Below are positions 35,546-45,700 of a DNA stretch of 64,000 nucleotides, in pieces. The notes under the pieces were generated by a model. It saw only the letters and a program-made list of their open reading frames with translations, was not told the DNA's origin and did not search any database. The position numbers and the translations under genes were made by a program. Source of the DNA: Steromphala cineraria (taxonomy: Eukaryota; Mollusca; Gastropoda; Trochida; Trochidae); NCBI GenBank assembly GCA_916613615.1, contig OU744726.1, forward strand, positions 21,207,515 to 21,271,514, written 5' to 3'. The number at the start of each line of letters is the position of its first letter. The first letter of the stretch is position 1.

Positions 35546-36395
35546 ACTGATGATAACTAAACTCCAATTCCATTGTGAAGCAAAGTATTTTCAAATTATG
35601 ATGAATTAATTTCACTATGGAATTAAGTCTAATGTGTTATTTTTAACATAATGTCACAATATTATATAACCTTTTTTTATCTCACCTATTGTGTTTGGAT
35701 ACTTGATATCTATGCTAAAGTATATTGATTGCTATGTAAGGCTGTAGGCTTTTGAAATTTTGCTATTTACCAACCTTTACCCTCTCTTCACTTTTGTTCA
35801 TATTTGCAATTATTATCTATTTACAATTATTATCTATTTACAATTATCATCTATTTACAATTATTATCTATTTACAATTATTATCTATTTACAAAACATG
35901 TACATTTGGCTATGTGGAATATTAATTTTCTAAAAAAATAATATAGATGCAATTTTGATTGTAATGCCATCAAACAGTATTTTCTGATTAGCGACTGTGC
36001 TTTAAAAACACATTGTTAAAATCCTTACAGTCAATTGATTGTGAATGTTGTACTCATTGTTTTTACAGTGGACTACTATTCAAAAGATTGCCTGATTGCA
36101 GTAAACTATTTATCCTATTCTTTTCATATTTTAAATATTTCTTTTGACTTATTAGGAGAGATGAAAATATAAGATGCCAAGTTACATAGTAATGGTCATT
36201 ATTATATGGAAAGACTTTGTTCGAACAATTGCAGAAATTCATTCATTCTTCTCGATTCCTCTTTTGGGGTCAAATGCTTGCTGTGTTAGTCAGGGATGCA
36301 CGGTCGGGTGTATTAGCGAGCCCCGCTCACTTTTTCCTTGTTTTGTTCAGTTGTTAATAATCATTTAAAAACATTGAGTGTTATGTTCAATAGAG
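35546..36395. other. Intergenic with a 17-bp tandem repeat
   Basis: Copies of CAATTATTATCTATTTA, five to six in number, lie at about 35,807-35,893. Otherwise AT-rich with no recognised feature. Confidence 0.7.
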
Positions 36396-36537
36396 AATAC
36401 TAAACGAATGGTAATGTGATAACATTTTTAAGCAACGAGTGTATAGAATTGGTATCAGACGAACGAAAGTGAGTCTGATACTACATTCTATTCACAAGTT
36501 GCTTAAAAATGTTATCACATACCATGAGTTTAGTATT
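36396..36537. repeat. 142-bp hairpin, about 65-bp arms
   Basis: The left arm starts AATACTAAACGAATGGTAAT and includes GTGATAACATTTTTAAGCAA. The right arm is its near complement, TTGCTTAAAAATGTTATCAC then ATACCATGAGTTTAGTATT. The loop is about GAACGAAAGT. TTTATTACTCAACC just right of it recurs inverted as GGTTGAGTAATAAA at 37,379-37,392, so the hairpin may be one end of a larger element of about 1 kb. Confidence 0.85.
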
Positions 36538-37867
36538 TTATTTATTACTCAACCCTCGATATCAATATGTATGTAAATAAATCGTCAAAACAAGAATCAG
36601 CTGACTTGGAACAATCGCGAAACCAGCGTATGAATTTCCATCAATCCAAATAAAATAGTTTGCCATTTTTTTATATTTACACATGTCATACACCTATAAA
36701 CATGATGCAAATTATAGTGGTGAAAAAAATTCATTATCAAAACATGCATTGATATAATAAACACTAAGAAGCAACGAAAACTGTCAACACATCATGCTCT
36801 CGCATTTTGACGTCATCAGATCGACAAGTGACGTCATCATAATTTGTCCTGTTTCTAGGTCACGTTCTTTTGTTTTGCAAACTTGGCGAACAGTGTCAAC
36901 GGCAGAGGATTGATTGCATTGACACGACTTGCTGAATTAGTGATAGGAATCGGGAGATACAACTTGGGGAAAGGTAGTTACACGATAACATGTTTGGATT
37001 GTGTGCTTATGGAGGGGAAAGCGATGTTTGGGTGGCAATGAAGCAAGTAAACAGTCGAAGCGCAATGTTTATGTTACGGTTGACAGAGGAGGCAACACCA
37101 CTTGCAACGGCACAGAAGGTGGACAAGTGATAAAGCGAAGGATGGATTTGTGATGGTTAGCAAAACGATAATGCATTTAAAATGTAAAAGAAAATTCCGC
37201 TTAGATAATATTCTTTCACAAAAATTAACATTTTGTTGAGAATGTAAAATCTGTCGCAACTAAGTCACATGATTGGACAATGTCATGTGACGTTCGAAAG
37301 TAGTTCAGTTTCTTTGCACGAGATGGTAACACACATGTGTGTTACAAACTCATTGTTATCTTATGCGTGATCTCAACACGGTTGAGTAATAAAGTTGGTT
37401 TATGCCTATCTTATCTTATCTTATATTATTGAACTTGTTTTTTAAGTTAACATGCTGACATACAATAGCTCAAAGCTGTAAAAAGGATATTAAACCTATT
37501 TTTGTCAAAAGATCCCTTAGTATCACCTACATCTGCCATCTTGCTTTACTAGCATTATCAGACACATTTTATAATGTTTTTCTTTACGAGTTGTGTGCTC
37601 TGTTAATATAATTGTTAATTCTTAAACAACTAAACTGTTTACCTCACAAATATGTAATTATAATCTATATCAGGAATGTCCTTTTAAACTTCAATTTGCG
37701 ATGGGGGATCTAATGGTAACCTTTATAAAAACATAACTTGTTTTGTTAGTTCTTCAACCATAAAGATAACAAATAAGAACTACCCAATGAGCTACCAAGC
37801 AAATGACCTTTTTTTATAAAAACAATACTTTTCTTTTATGTGTATCCTCAACAAAATATAAGGACCA
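36538..37867. other. Intergenic, possibly the body of a hairpin-ended element
   Basis: No coding frame of note. The inverted pair TTTATTACTCAACC (36,538) and GGTTGAGTAATAAA (37,379) brackets the first 850 bp. A short (TATCT)n-like run lies near 37,408-37,425. The remainder is AT-rich. Confidence 0.45.
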
Positions 37868-38127
37868 CAGGGCCACACCCTTAAAACCTATTTTCATCTT
37901 CTTCTCCAGAACCATAATGCCTGAAACTTTGTGTACAGACTCCTTGACTAGTGAGGATTATAAATTGTAGCTTTGGTGGCCCTGTTGCCCCTAATAAGGG
38001 CCACAGGTGCCAAATCCTAAAATCTATGTTCATCTTCTTCTTTAGAACCATGAGGCCTAGAACGCTGAAACTTTGTGTACAGACTCCTTGACTAGTGAAG
38101 TTTATAAATTGTAGCTTTGGTGACCCT
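37868..38127 (+). repeat. Dispersed repeat, two tandem copies
   Basis: Two copies of about 130-145 bp, each with TTCATCTTCTTCT, AGAACCAT, GCCT, CTGAAACTTTGTGTACAGAC, TCCTTGACTAGTGA, TTGTAGCTTTGGTG and CCCTGTT. Related copies occur at 44.7-44.9 kb and 53.5 kb. The family is unnamed here. Confidence 0.8.
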
Positions 38128-38342
38128 GTTACGACGTAAGATGTAATAAACGCGGTAAGATGTAATAACTGCGGTAAATTGTAATAAAAACGCGGTAAGA
38201 TGTAATACTGCGGTAAATTGTAATAAAAATGCGGTAAAATGTAATAAACACAGGTGCGGTAAATTGTAATAGGGGGTGCGGTAAAATGTTAGCACTCAGT
38301 GTGCGGTAAATTGTAATGTGATGCGCGGTAAATTGTAATAAC
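38128..38342 (+). repeat. GCGGTAAAWTGTAATA cluster, plus orientation
   Basis: Nine copies of GCGGTAA followed by AATTGTAATA or GATGTAATA, starting at 38,152, 38,171, 38,192, 38,210, 38,231, 38,256, 38,278, 38,303 and 38,325 and spaced 18-25 bp. The block opens with GTTACGACGTAAGATGTAAT and closes with TGTAATAAC. It is inserted within the dispersed repeat, right after ACCCT. Two inverted copies lie at 53.3 and 53.6 kb. Confidence 0.9.
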
Positions 38343-38733
38343 ATTGGTTCATATAAATCATAGAAAATGATTATGAGTATGATTCGCCAAACATGTTAGA
38401 ATCATAATGCTAAGGTATGTATATGTCGTGCCCAATTCCCGGAATTGCCCATTCCCTGGGTTTGGGCAACCACCCCTGCCTAATTCCCGGGAATGGGCAA
38501 ATCAGATTTCAATTTGCCCAATCCAAGGGAATGAGCAAGGATTAAGATAAACCAAATGAGAGCCAACAGTTATTACACTTGATTAATGTTTATTCTGTAC
38601 AAACAGTTCTTGATACATTGTAACACATGGTAATCCTATTCTGACATTAACAGCAATTAAAATGATCCTTATTACTAAAATGGAAAATTATTTAAACAAT
38701 TTAAAATAGCAATTTCAAACAAAGTTAAAGCAG

Positions 38734-39255
38734 CTACTTATTTTTGCATTTAGCATTTCGAGGATGGCAATGACTGGAGCACTTATTTCCAGCCTTAAAG
38801 CACATGCAACGCTTGCTGCTACATTGCCCATTGCAGTTACATTTGTTGTAGCCCTGACCAGTTCCAACACTGTCCAATCTTGCTGCTGCCCTCACTGATA
38901 TTTGCTCACTTGACACGCCATCCATTTTCAAAATGTTTTGGTAACATCGTTCAAACTGATTTCGACAAAACGTCCCGCTTAATTGACCATGTGTTGTTGC
39001 GATAGTGTGTTTCTTGTCATTCTTCTCTGTGATGACACCAAGAATATTTCTGTGATCAGACGTCCCCCTATCAAACTGAGAAACGGGTACAACTACAGTG
39101 TCGCCTACATCTACAGGTTTTAGGCGTTTTCTTGTGGATGCTGTCTTGATTATAGCTGATACGACATCTTCTATTGTAATGTCATATTCTTCTTTTAAAA
39201 TAACTGAGAAGGTGTTCATGTTGACTAAGCTATCGAACTTTACCTTTTGCTCCAT
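38734..39255 (-). CDS. Integrase C-terminal and Cys-rich protein of the Ginger-like element
   Basis: 173 aa from an ATG in strong context (GGACCATGG). Residues 45-105 (PVDVGDTVVVPV, DRGTSDHRNILGVITEKND, GTFCRNQFERC) match the region that follows the catalytic core in Ginger/KRBA2-type integrases. Residues 139-170 hold eight cysteines in a CNCNGQC, KRCMCFKAGNKC, SHCH, AKCKNK arrangement, the usual Cys-rich end of those proteins and similar to CXC DNA-binding modules. The DDE core and N-terminal zinc finger are absent. The first 40 residues resemble nothing I know. A TATA box lies about 40 bp upstream (39,295-39,302) and AATAAA at 38,589-38,594. It might bind element ends, acting as a cofactor or repressor; this is inference. 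Confidence 0.75.
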   Translation of the reverse strand: MEQKVKFDSLVNMNTFSVILKEEYDITIEDVVSAIIKTASTRKRLKPVDVGDTVVVPVSQFDRGTSDHRNILGVITEKNDKKHTIATTHGQLSGTFCRNQFERCYQNILKMDGVSSEQISVRAAARLDSVGTGQGYNKCNCNGQCSSKRCMCFKAGNKCSSHCHPRNAKCKNK

Positions 39256-39295
39256 GGTCCAGATGTTAAGTGAAGCAAAATGACAAATACTTAGT

Positions 39296-39303
39296 ATATA
39301 AAG
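39296..39303 (-). promoter_or_regulatory. TATA box of the Ginger-like element gene
   Basis: TTTATATA on the minus strand, about 40 bp before the ATG at 39,255 and inside the terminal inverted repeats. It would give a very short leader. The call rests on sequence and spacing only. Confidence 0.5.
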
Positions 39304-39523
39304 AGGCTAAGTGAAGTCCACAGCCCAGCAATACAATCAATCAGCTTGTGTAAGCGCTATCATCCAATCCCAGGGAATGAGCAGTCGTTAACACTGCTCA
39401 TTCTCAGGGATTAGCTGACCAATCACTGGGATTGGGCAAGCCCCCGACCATTGACGGGGATTGGGCAACGTTGTTGCCCAAACCCAGGGAATGAGCAATT
39501 CCGGGAATTGGGCACGACATATA

Positions 39524-40230
39524 CAATAATTATGACAATGATAGGCCGCTTATGATGCGCATTTATCATCTGCTTCGCAGTTGCACAAAGCGTTACATAT
39601 TAATACCCTGACGGTAATTGTACTATGCCGAAGGAGCAAGGAATCAACATACACCCGTTATTTCAGGCTTCACTCAGTGCATTGTGGATAAAGTGCCTTG
39701 CCAAGGGACACAAAATAAATAAAAGCACTCTTGTTCGTCATACATGTATGTTTTAGAAATACAAAAAGACACCGATTAGTAAGCAACAAGGATATATTTT
39801 AGATCACACAGGACAAAGCGCTCCCCCGGCTTATTTTGCCCCATTGAGGGTAGTATTCGATATGTAAATAATAGGAACTTAAGGCAAATAGTTACGAATT
39901 TCTTTAGTCATTGATAACATGATACCAATGTGCATCATAGGTGCATTAGATTCAAACTTCCCTTTTGTGTTTTTTTATGGTATATCTAGTCACATCCATT
40001 CCTTATAGCAAAACCATGTTTTTTAGAATAATTGATATCTTACGTCCCCAACCCCCGCAAACGATTCAAGCATGTGTCACAGTGCTTCATGCCGTTTACT
40101 TTCATTGGTTGGCCATAACAAATTACGCAATTTGTCGATCATTAAGAAGAAATAATGCTTGGTCATTTTGCCCCTAGGGCGCGCTTTGCCCGGGTCTACC
40201 CTATATCAACTGATAAAATCCCACTGGTCA
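39524..40230. other. Intergenic, no feature recognised
   Basis: Short stretch between two mobile elements. It contains AAAGTGCCTTGCCAAGGGAC near 39,690, a motif that looks repetitive in marine invertebrates, but no second copy is seen here. Confidence 0.4.
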
Positions 40231-43200
40231 CAGACAGACAGACAGAATTTTTTATTTACGTCTCACCATATATACATATAAAACTCGTACATAAATAACT
40301 ATACATTAAGGGCAATAGTATATATGCCACTCCTATATGGAGTTATGAGAGACGAGATATACAGCATAAAATTGACATAATAAAATATAATAATTGACAC
40401 GATAAAAATAGATATACATGAGCTGAATAATAAGAATAGAAAGCATAAGATAAAACATTATCTATACAAGATTTTTTCACGTATTAAAAGGATATTATAG
40501 CAGCTTTTGGCACATATTCTAAAAAGGTCTTCACAGCTAAAAAGGAGCCTTAGTTTCTCAGCGTCAGGTAAAAGATCGAATCCTGGTAAAAAATGGTTGG
40601 CTGCAGATAAAAGGTATCCTTGGATATTTGAGTATAATGGGCACTCAAAAAGAACATGACATTCTGATTCAACCATGGTGATACAATTAAAACATGTTCT
40701 TTCCTCTACTTTGAGTCCTTCATATCTTCCTGTCTCCATTCGTAGAGGGGCTGTACCTGTTCGAAATAAAGCCATGGCACGTCTATGGGATTTCGGCATT
40801 TGGGATAAAACATATAATTCTGTTGTAAAAGTGTTTTTAAAAGTCCGATAAAGACGCAGTTTGTTTTGTCCGGGGCCTCGCTTTGCAGTAACTCTATTCA
40901 ATGAACTATTCCAGTCAGCAATAAACCTCTGTAGGGATAGAAACTCGCAGTCCTTTACAGTAATGGTATTATTTAAGATGGTTTCCTTGTTGATTCCAAT
41001 CAGTTCCATACGACGATAAAATCTGTTGTGCCATGTTCTGTATCTATCATTGCTAGCCCAGTTGAATATATACGCATTTAGACGATAGTGGACCATATTG
41101 CTCATTCTCTTCCAATAGCGTATTAAACATACATCTTGTCTGACATCCATGGGTAGCCAGCCCATATCTCCAATGACAGCGTCAGTTGGTGCATATTTTC
41201 CGAGACCCAAGTAAAACTTCATTGCACGGTTCTGTACAGCAATAAGACATGTAAGTTTTACTGTACCAAATATGGGTAATCCGTAGGACAAAATGGGCCA
41301 TACAAGCGAATCATATAATTTAGTGAATGTCTGAAAGCCAACATTTCCTAGCATTTTACACTTCGATATGACTAGCCCGAGTGCACGTCCCGCCGCTGCT
41401 GCTACTTGTTTTGCTGTGTACTGGTAGTCGAGGTGTTCCGTTAGCGTAAGGCCCAGATAACGGTATGTGCTCGCTGTCTCCAGTGTGTACTCACCGCACG
41501 TGAAAACATGTCCAGTTGCGGCCGCTTTAGCTTGTCTGAAGTGGACAACTTGAGATTTTCTTTCATTTATGTTTACCTCGTTCTTCACACACCAGTCACT
41601 TAGCATATTCAGCATGAACTGTAGATCATGTTCGCTTTCTGCTATAAAGACAACGTCATCAGCATACAATAAAATGTTTATAGTTCTGTCGCCGATCCTC
41701 ACACCTTTACCTTGATCCTTTATACATTGGCATAAATCATTAATGAAAATGTTGAAGAGTAGAGGTGATAATACACATCCCTGTTTCAGTCCATAACCAA
41801 CATTAAACCACTCTGTAGTTAAGTCGTTTATGCGTACACAACTGTTAACAGTTTTGTAGATTCCTTTCACTGCGCCTAACATCTGCGGGCTAATTCCAAA
41901 ATCGTCTAGTTTCATAAATAGTAAGTCCCTTTCCACATGATCATAAGTTTTTCGGAAATCAATAAAGGCTGTAAATGTTGGTAATTTCCTTTTCTTTCTA
42001 GATTCGATGATATTGGTAAGAGATGAAAGTTGGTCGATTGTAGATCTCCCTTTTCTAAAGCCGTTTTGCTCGTCTGCGATTAAGTTGTTCTCTTCTATCC
42101 AATTTGAAAGTCGGTTGTTCAACACAGAACAGTAGATCTTGTAGCTTATAGGTGATAAGGCGATTCCTCTGTAGTTCGATGGGTCACGAAGGTCAAGGTT
42201 ACAACTTTTTGGTATAGGTTGTATAACAGAATTTGTCCAACACTCTGGTATTACACCATGATTAAAACATATGTTAAATACTTCCAGAAAGAACATCTTG
42301 CAGGTATTATTACGAAGAACCTCAATAGGGATATCGTCAATTCCGGTTGCTTTACCTGTCTTAATCTTCGAGATAGCATATTCTATTTCCTGAATAGTAA
42401 TACGTCGATCCAAGACATCATTATTCTGGTCTATCGAAGGATCCTCCCCTCTACACATGTGACGCTTATTCTCGTTCTTGGGATTCAACAGTTCTTGAAA
42501 ATGTAGTTTCCACGCTTTAAGACGATCATCTACATTTCTAGTGAAAGTGTCTCCTGATTTAACTTCATCTGGTATTCTATTCTTCCTTTCTGACCCAACA
42601 CCGATCTTCCCTATTTCTTTCCAGAATGCAGATTGGTTGTTTTGTGAGAGATTGTCCAAATTATTCACTGTTTCATTCACAAATAGACGTTTCGCCCTCT
42701 GGACACTTTTATCGAAGAGTTTTCTTTTCCGTACAAACTCAGCTTTGAGACTTGCTTTATTGTTAGCCTGGGATCGAATCCACGCGCGTTCTGCGTCGCA
42801 CATTTCATTCCATAGACATGTTAATTCTGTAGTCCACCATGGCTTACCTACTCGTCGTTTCCTGTTACTTACACCTGACTTTATCACCAGGCGTCTGTGT
42901 GGTAACACGTTCGTCATCTCCTCTTGAATAATACTGTTAAAAGAATTAAAGGCTTTATTCACACCCTCTTGAAAAAATAATCCACCTTCTAGTTGCTCCA
43001 GAGTTTCACGCACTTTTTGTACGTTATATTCCTTACACATAAAATCCTGTGGTATGTTCTTGGTATCCACCTTTATTCTGATCGTAGTTCTAATCTCATC
43101 GCTCACGACGTCCTCTTGGATAACAGTGTCCTGGCGTTCCAGCTTCCATGTCAGCATAGAGTGGTCTGGAATAACACTAGCCGAATTGATATTTTCAAAC

Positions 43201-43235
43201 ACATTAAACTTGTCAAACAACACATGTGTATATTC
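40231..43235 (-). mobile_element. Non-LTR retrotransposon, 5'-truncated
   Basis: On the minus strand an open frame runs from 43,235 (directly after a TGA) to 40,458, followed by about 210 bp of 3' untranslated sequence with AATAAA at 40,251-40,256 and a (TCTG)n tail at 40,231-40,245. The short-repeat tail and missing 5' part are typical of target-primed insertion. Most of the endonuclease is missing. No target duplication was identified. The uninterrupted frame suggests a recent insertion. Confidence 0.88.
40458..43223 (-). CDS. Reverse transcriptase of a 5'-truncated non-LTR element
   Basis: 921 residues counted from a GTG at 43,223; no ATG fits the open end, so the true start is lost with the 5' part. 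Residues 19-27 (PDHSMLTW) look like the last catalytic block of an APE-type endonuclease. RT motifs are GKATGIDDIPIEVL (290-303), YRGIALSPISYKIY (351-364), FIDFRKTYDHV (420-430, catalytic D422), GLKQGCVLSPLLF (478-490) and YADDVV (520-525, catalytic DD). A CCHC motif, C844-x2-C847-x8-H856-x4-C861, follows near the end. All catalytic residues are present. In an intact parent the protein would nick the target and copy its own RNA there. The clade (L2/CR1, RTE or other) cannot be fixed by eye. Confidence 0.92.
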   Translation of the reverse strand: MLFDKFNVFENINSASVIPDHSMLTWKLERQDTVIQEDVVSDEIRTTIRIKVDTKNIPQDFMCKEYNVQKVRETLEQLEGGLFFQEGVNKAFNSFNSIIQEEMTNVLPHRRLVIKSGVSNRKRRVGKPWWTTELTCLWNEMCDAERAWIRSQANNKASLKAEFVRKRKLFDKSVQRAKRLFVNETVNNLDNLSQNNQSAFWKEIGKIGVGSERKNRIPDEVKSGDTFTRNVDDRLKAWKLHFQELLNPKNENKRHMCRGEDPSIDQNNDVLDRRITIQEIEYAISKIKTGKATGIDDIPIEVLRNNTCKMFFLEVFNICFNHGVIPECWTNSVIQPIPKSCNLDLRDPSNYRGIALSPISYKIYCSVLNNRLSNWIEENNLIADEQNGFRKGRSTIDQLSSLTNIIESRKKRKLPTFTAFIDFRKTYDHVERDLLFMKLDDFGISPQMLGAVKGIYKTVNSCVRINDLTTEWFNVGYGLKQGCVLSPLLFNIFINDLCQCIKDQGKGVRIGDRTINILLYADDVVFIAESEHDLQFMLNMLSDWCVKNEVNINERKSQVVHFRQAKAAATGHVFTCGEYTLETASTYRYLGLTLTEHLDYQYTAKQVAAAAGRALGLVISKCKMLGNVGFQTFTKLYDSLVWPILSYGLPIFGTVKLTCLIAVQNRAMKFYLGLGKYAPTDAVIGDMGWLPMDVRQDVCLIRYWKRMSNMVHYRLNAYIFNWASNDRYRTWHNRFYRRMELIGINKETILNNTITVKDCEFLSLQRFIADWNSSLNRVTAKRGPGQNKLRLYRTFKNTFTTELYVLSQMPKSHRRAMALFRTGTAPLRMETGRYEGLKVEERTCFNCITMVESECHVLFECPLYSNIQGYLLSAANHFLPGFDLLPDAEKLRLLFSCEDLFRICAKSCYNILLIREKILYR

Positions 43236-43248
43236 TCAACCTTCTAAT

Positions 43249-43306
43249 GTTCAGCAGCATTTGTTTGCTTCTTGCATGTTCAGCAGCATTTGTTTGCTTC
43301 TTGCAC
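43249..43306. repeat. 29-bp direct duplication at the element 5' edge
   Basis: ATGTTCAGCAGCATTTGTTT plus GCTTCTTGC occurs twice in tandem, starting 14 bp beyond the open end of the retrotransposon. It may mark repair at the truncated 5' junction. Confidence 0.85.
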
Positions 43307-44299
43307 ACGCATACAAAACTTAAACTTTAAACAGACATCGTGCATGCTTGACATGTCTCTTGGTTGACGTTTGATGCATAATCTAAAAACGAAACTACCA
43401 GAGTAGTTTTTTACTAATGAACAATGATGATTTTATATTGCATATCACTGTACGAACGAGCAATGATTATGCGTTTTCATTTTGTTATCGTCATTTCTTT
43501 TGTATATATACATGCGCATTATCATAAATATCTTCTAATTCCATATATTTCTCTTACTACTATCTACTTTTGACTGCATATACTCCTCTTGTTTCGCACG
43601 AATATGATTTTCTGATCCTGCAACGTATGTACATACTGCCTTGGTTGTGATTCCAGCTTTATTCAAGACCCTTTCTCAATCTCTTCCTTTGGTATGTACC
43701 TATTTGAAATATAACGTTTGTATGCAGATTAGTTCGTAAGATATTGCATATATATGTCTGTGGTCACTGCAAATTGGTGTACTCCTTTACGTCTTGTTCA
43801 TAAAGTACACGACTATTCTCTATCACATAGTAATCCTATTTTCACATATCTTTCATATTTATATGAATGAGTATAACATGACACATAAGGAAACGAGTTC
43901 AATAATCCGCTTTATTACCGAATCTATTACATTTTTACAACAACAATTTCTGCTCGACAAAGGTGATTTGTGCATGATGTGTTCATATTGAAAATACGGC
44001 ACTTCTTATTATTCAATATTAGGATGAACTACGATTGCATTTCATTCAGTTTGATATTTCTCCTGCATACATATTATGAAAGCTCAACATTCTTCACAGC
44101 GATAAATGAATACCTATGAGTACCGCTTTGTACGAAAAACGTTGTACTTGTTTGACAAAACAATCAGACCTAACCCTGGCAATAAGCCATGTTAAGCTGG
44201 TATAAGGCCGAGGTATTTAAAAAAAAAAGTGACTTTAAGACGAACAAAGACAAAGAAATTGTTTTATGAGACTACTTATTAAGTTACTCGGACAGTCCA
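43307..44299. other. Intergenic, no feature recognised
   Basis: AT-rich single-copy DNA. Short frames only, none with family motifs. Confidence 0.45.
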
Positions 44300-44524
44300 A
44301 TGGATAGACTTAAACTTCTGATGAAGAGACGAAGTGTGTATTTTCGATATACATTTAAATCTAAAAAATTGACAAACTGTGCAATAGGAATAAAGACGTT
44401 TGGTATAAATCTTCTTTTGTTACTTTCGTTTGTGTACACTGCAACTATTTATAATTACTCTCTTGAACTGCTAGTCAATTCTTCAAATAATACATTCAAA
44501 ACTGATATAAACCGCACGCTATAA
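44300..44524 (+). CDS. Candidate small type II membrane protein, uncertain
   Basis: 74 aa from a true ATG. It has a basic N-terminus (MDRLKLLMKRRSVYFRYTFK), one hydrophobic segment at about residues 31-52 (GIKTFGINLLLLLSFVYTAT), then N-glycosylation sequons (NSSNNT, NRT). The layout resembles the start of a Golgi glycosyltransferase, but no catalytic part follows and no convincing splice donor lies before the TAA. It may be the first exon of a gene, a fragment or chance. Confidence 0.25.
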   Translation: MDRLKLLMKRRSVYFRYTFKSKKLTNCAIGIKTFGINLLLLLSFVYTATIYNYSLELLVNSSNNTFKTDINRTL

Positions 44525-44639
44525 ACTAAGAAGAATTGAATTTTAAAAATACATCACGACGCTTGTCAGGTATGCAGTACGTTTTTAAATTCAATTAATA
44601 CGACCTTGTGTGTAATATATGTCCTATTAGCCGACAGCC

Positions 44640-45700
44640 GATGGGCTTATGGCTTGGTTTGGTGTCCGGCGTCTGTCCATCCATCCGTCAGTCAGTCAGT
44701 CCATCTGTTAATTGTTGTCCATTTTGGACATATTTTTATTTTAAAAAAGAAGCATTGAAGACTGAAACTTGCTGTACAAACTCCTTGACTAATGAGGATT
44801 ATTATTTATAGCTTTGGTGACCCTGAGTCCCCTAATAAGGGTCATAGGGACCATGCCATTAAAGGGGCAGTAGCACGTTTTAGGGGGAATATAATATGAT
44901 GTCAGGAAAATGAAAATTAATGGTTCCAATCGAAAGACAATGTATTAAACTAAATGAATCAGCAATAATTAAAATAGATAACGTAAAGTTTAGCCATGCA
45001 ATTCCAAATTCTTACAAAAAATGAATTAAAGGTGTTCACATAAAATGGCCGCCAATGGATTTATGTGAATCTTTATGCTTTGTCCTCTGACTATAGATGA
45101 TTGGCTTGTGTTATGAATGTTATGACACTGCCAAAATAATACATTTAGCATTAACTTACACTTATCAGTGAAATTTTAAAATATAAAATTATTAAAAAAC
45201 GTGCTACTGTCCCTTTAAAACCTATTTACGACTTTTACTTAAACAAACATGAGGTCCAGAAAGCTGAAACCTTGTAGACACAATCTTTATGCAATGGGGA
45301 CTAATGTATCTCTTTTTAATATCCTGTGGCCTGTAATAGGCATCGGTGAACCTTTGGAACTTACGCCTTAAATTATTTTAAAGCATTTTAAGTCCTACTC
45401 AATTGAAGGTCACTCCATTTCCTTGAATGTTTGAACAAATCTATTTTTGAATTGATACATACTAAACTTTAGCATTTCTGATCTTGTGGCCCCTACTAAA
45501 GCCTTTTTGTCCTCCTCTTATCTAACACCACAAGGTATAGAATGATACAATATTGTCTATAGACTCATAAGATAATTAGAAATTTACGAAATTGCACATT
45601 CGGTAACTCTTTGGCCACAACTAATTGGAGAACAACATTTTCCGCACCCTTAAGCAAAGTTAAATGTAAAGCCTGATAAGCTGCAGAGCCATTGGTTCTA
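44640..45700 (+). repeat. Dispersed repeat interrupted by a TTAA-type MITE
   Basis: Starts CGATGGGCTTATGGCTTGGT, then a (TCCA/GTCA)n stretch, and shares CTCCTTGACTA, TAGCTTTGGTGACCCTG and CCCCTAATAAGGG with the repeat at 37.9 kb. The MITE at 44,863 splits it. After the MITE it resumes with AAAACCTATTT and ends with a GCCTGATAAGCTGCAGAGCC motif near 45,672 that recurs near 53,805 and 55,673. Confidence 0.65.
44863..45214. mobile_element. TTAA-type MITE, complete copy
   Basis: TTAA at 44,859-44,862 and 45,215-45,218 flanks 352 bp with ends AGGGGCAGTAGCACGTTTTA and AAAAACGTGCTACTGTCCCT. It is inserted in a dispersed repeat whose uninterrupted form at 37.9 kb shows the empty-site context. Confidence 0.92.

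Larger units (their letters stand above)
38424..39519. mobile_element. Ginger-like DNA transposon, 1,096 bp, TATA target duplication
   Basis: The terminal inverted repeats are 47 bp with one mismatch and begin TGTCGTGCCCAATTCCCGGA. They match the TGTNR end reported for Ginger transposons. TATA flanks both sides (38,420-38,423 and 39,520-39,523), the 4-bp duplication expected for that group. Subterminal GGGAATGRGCAA-like motifs recur inside. The element encloses one minus-strand gene of 173 codons with its own TATA box and AATAAA. It lacks an integrase catalytic core, so it should depend on a full-length relative for movement. Confidence 0.85.

Noticed and set aside
38128..38342. CRISPR-like array of short repeats
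   Set aside because: Spacers are only a few bases, the motif spacing varies, and the host is an animal genome; it is a motif-cluster repeat.
42219..42927. Plus-strand frames of 95 and 128 codons at 42.2-42.9 kb
   Set aside because: Shadows of the reverse-transcriptase gene on the opposite strand.
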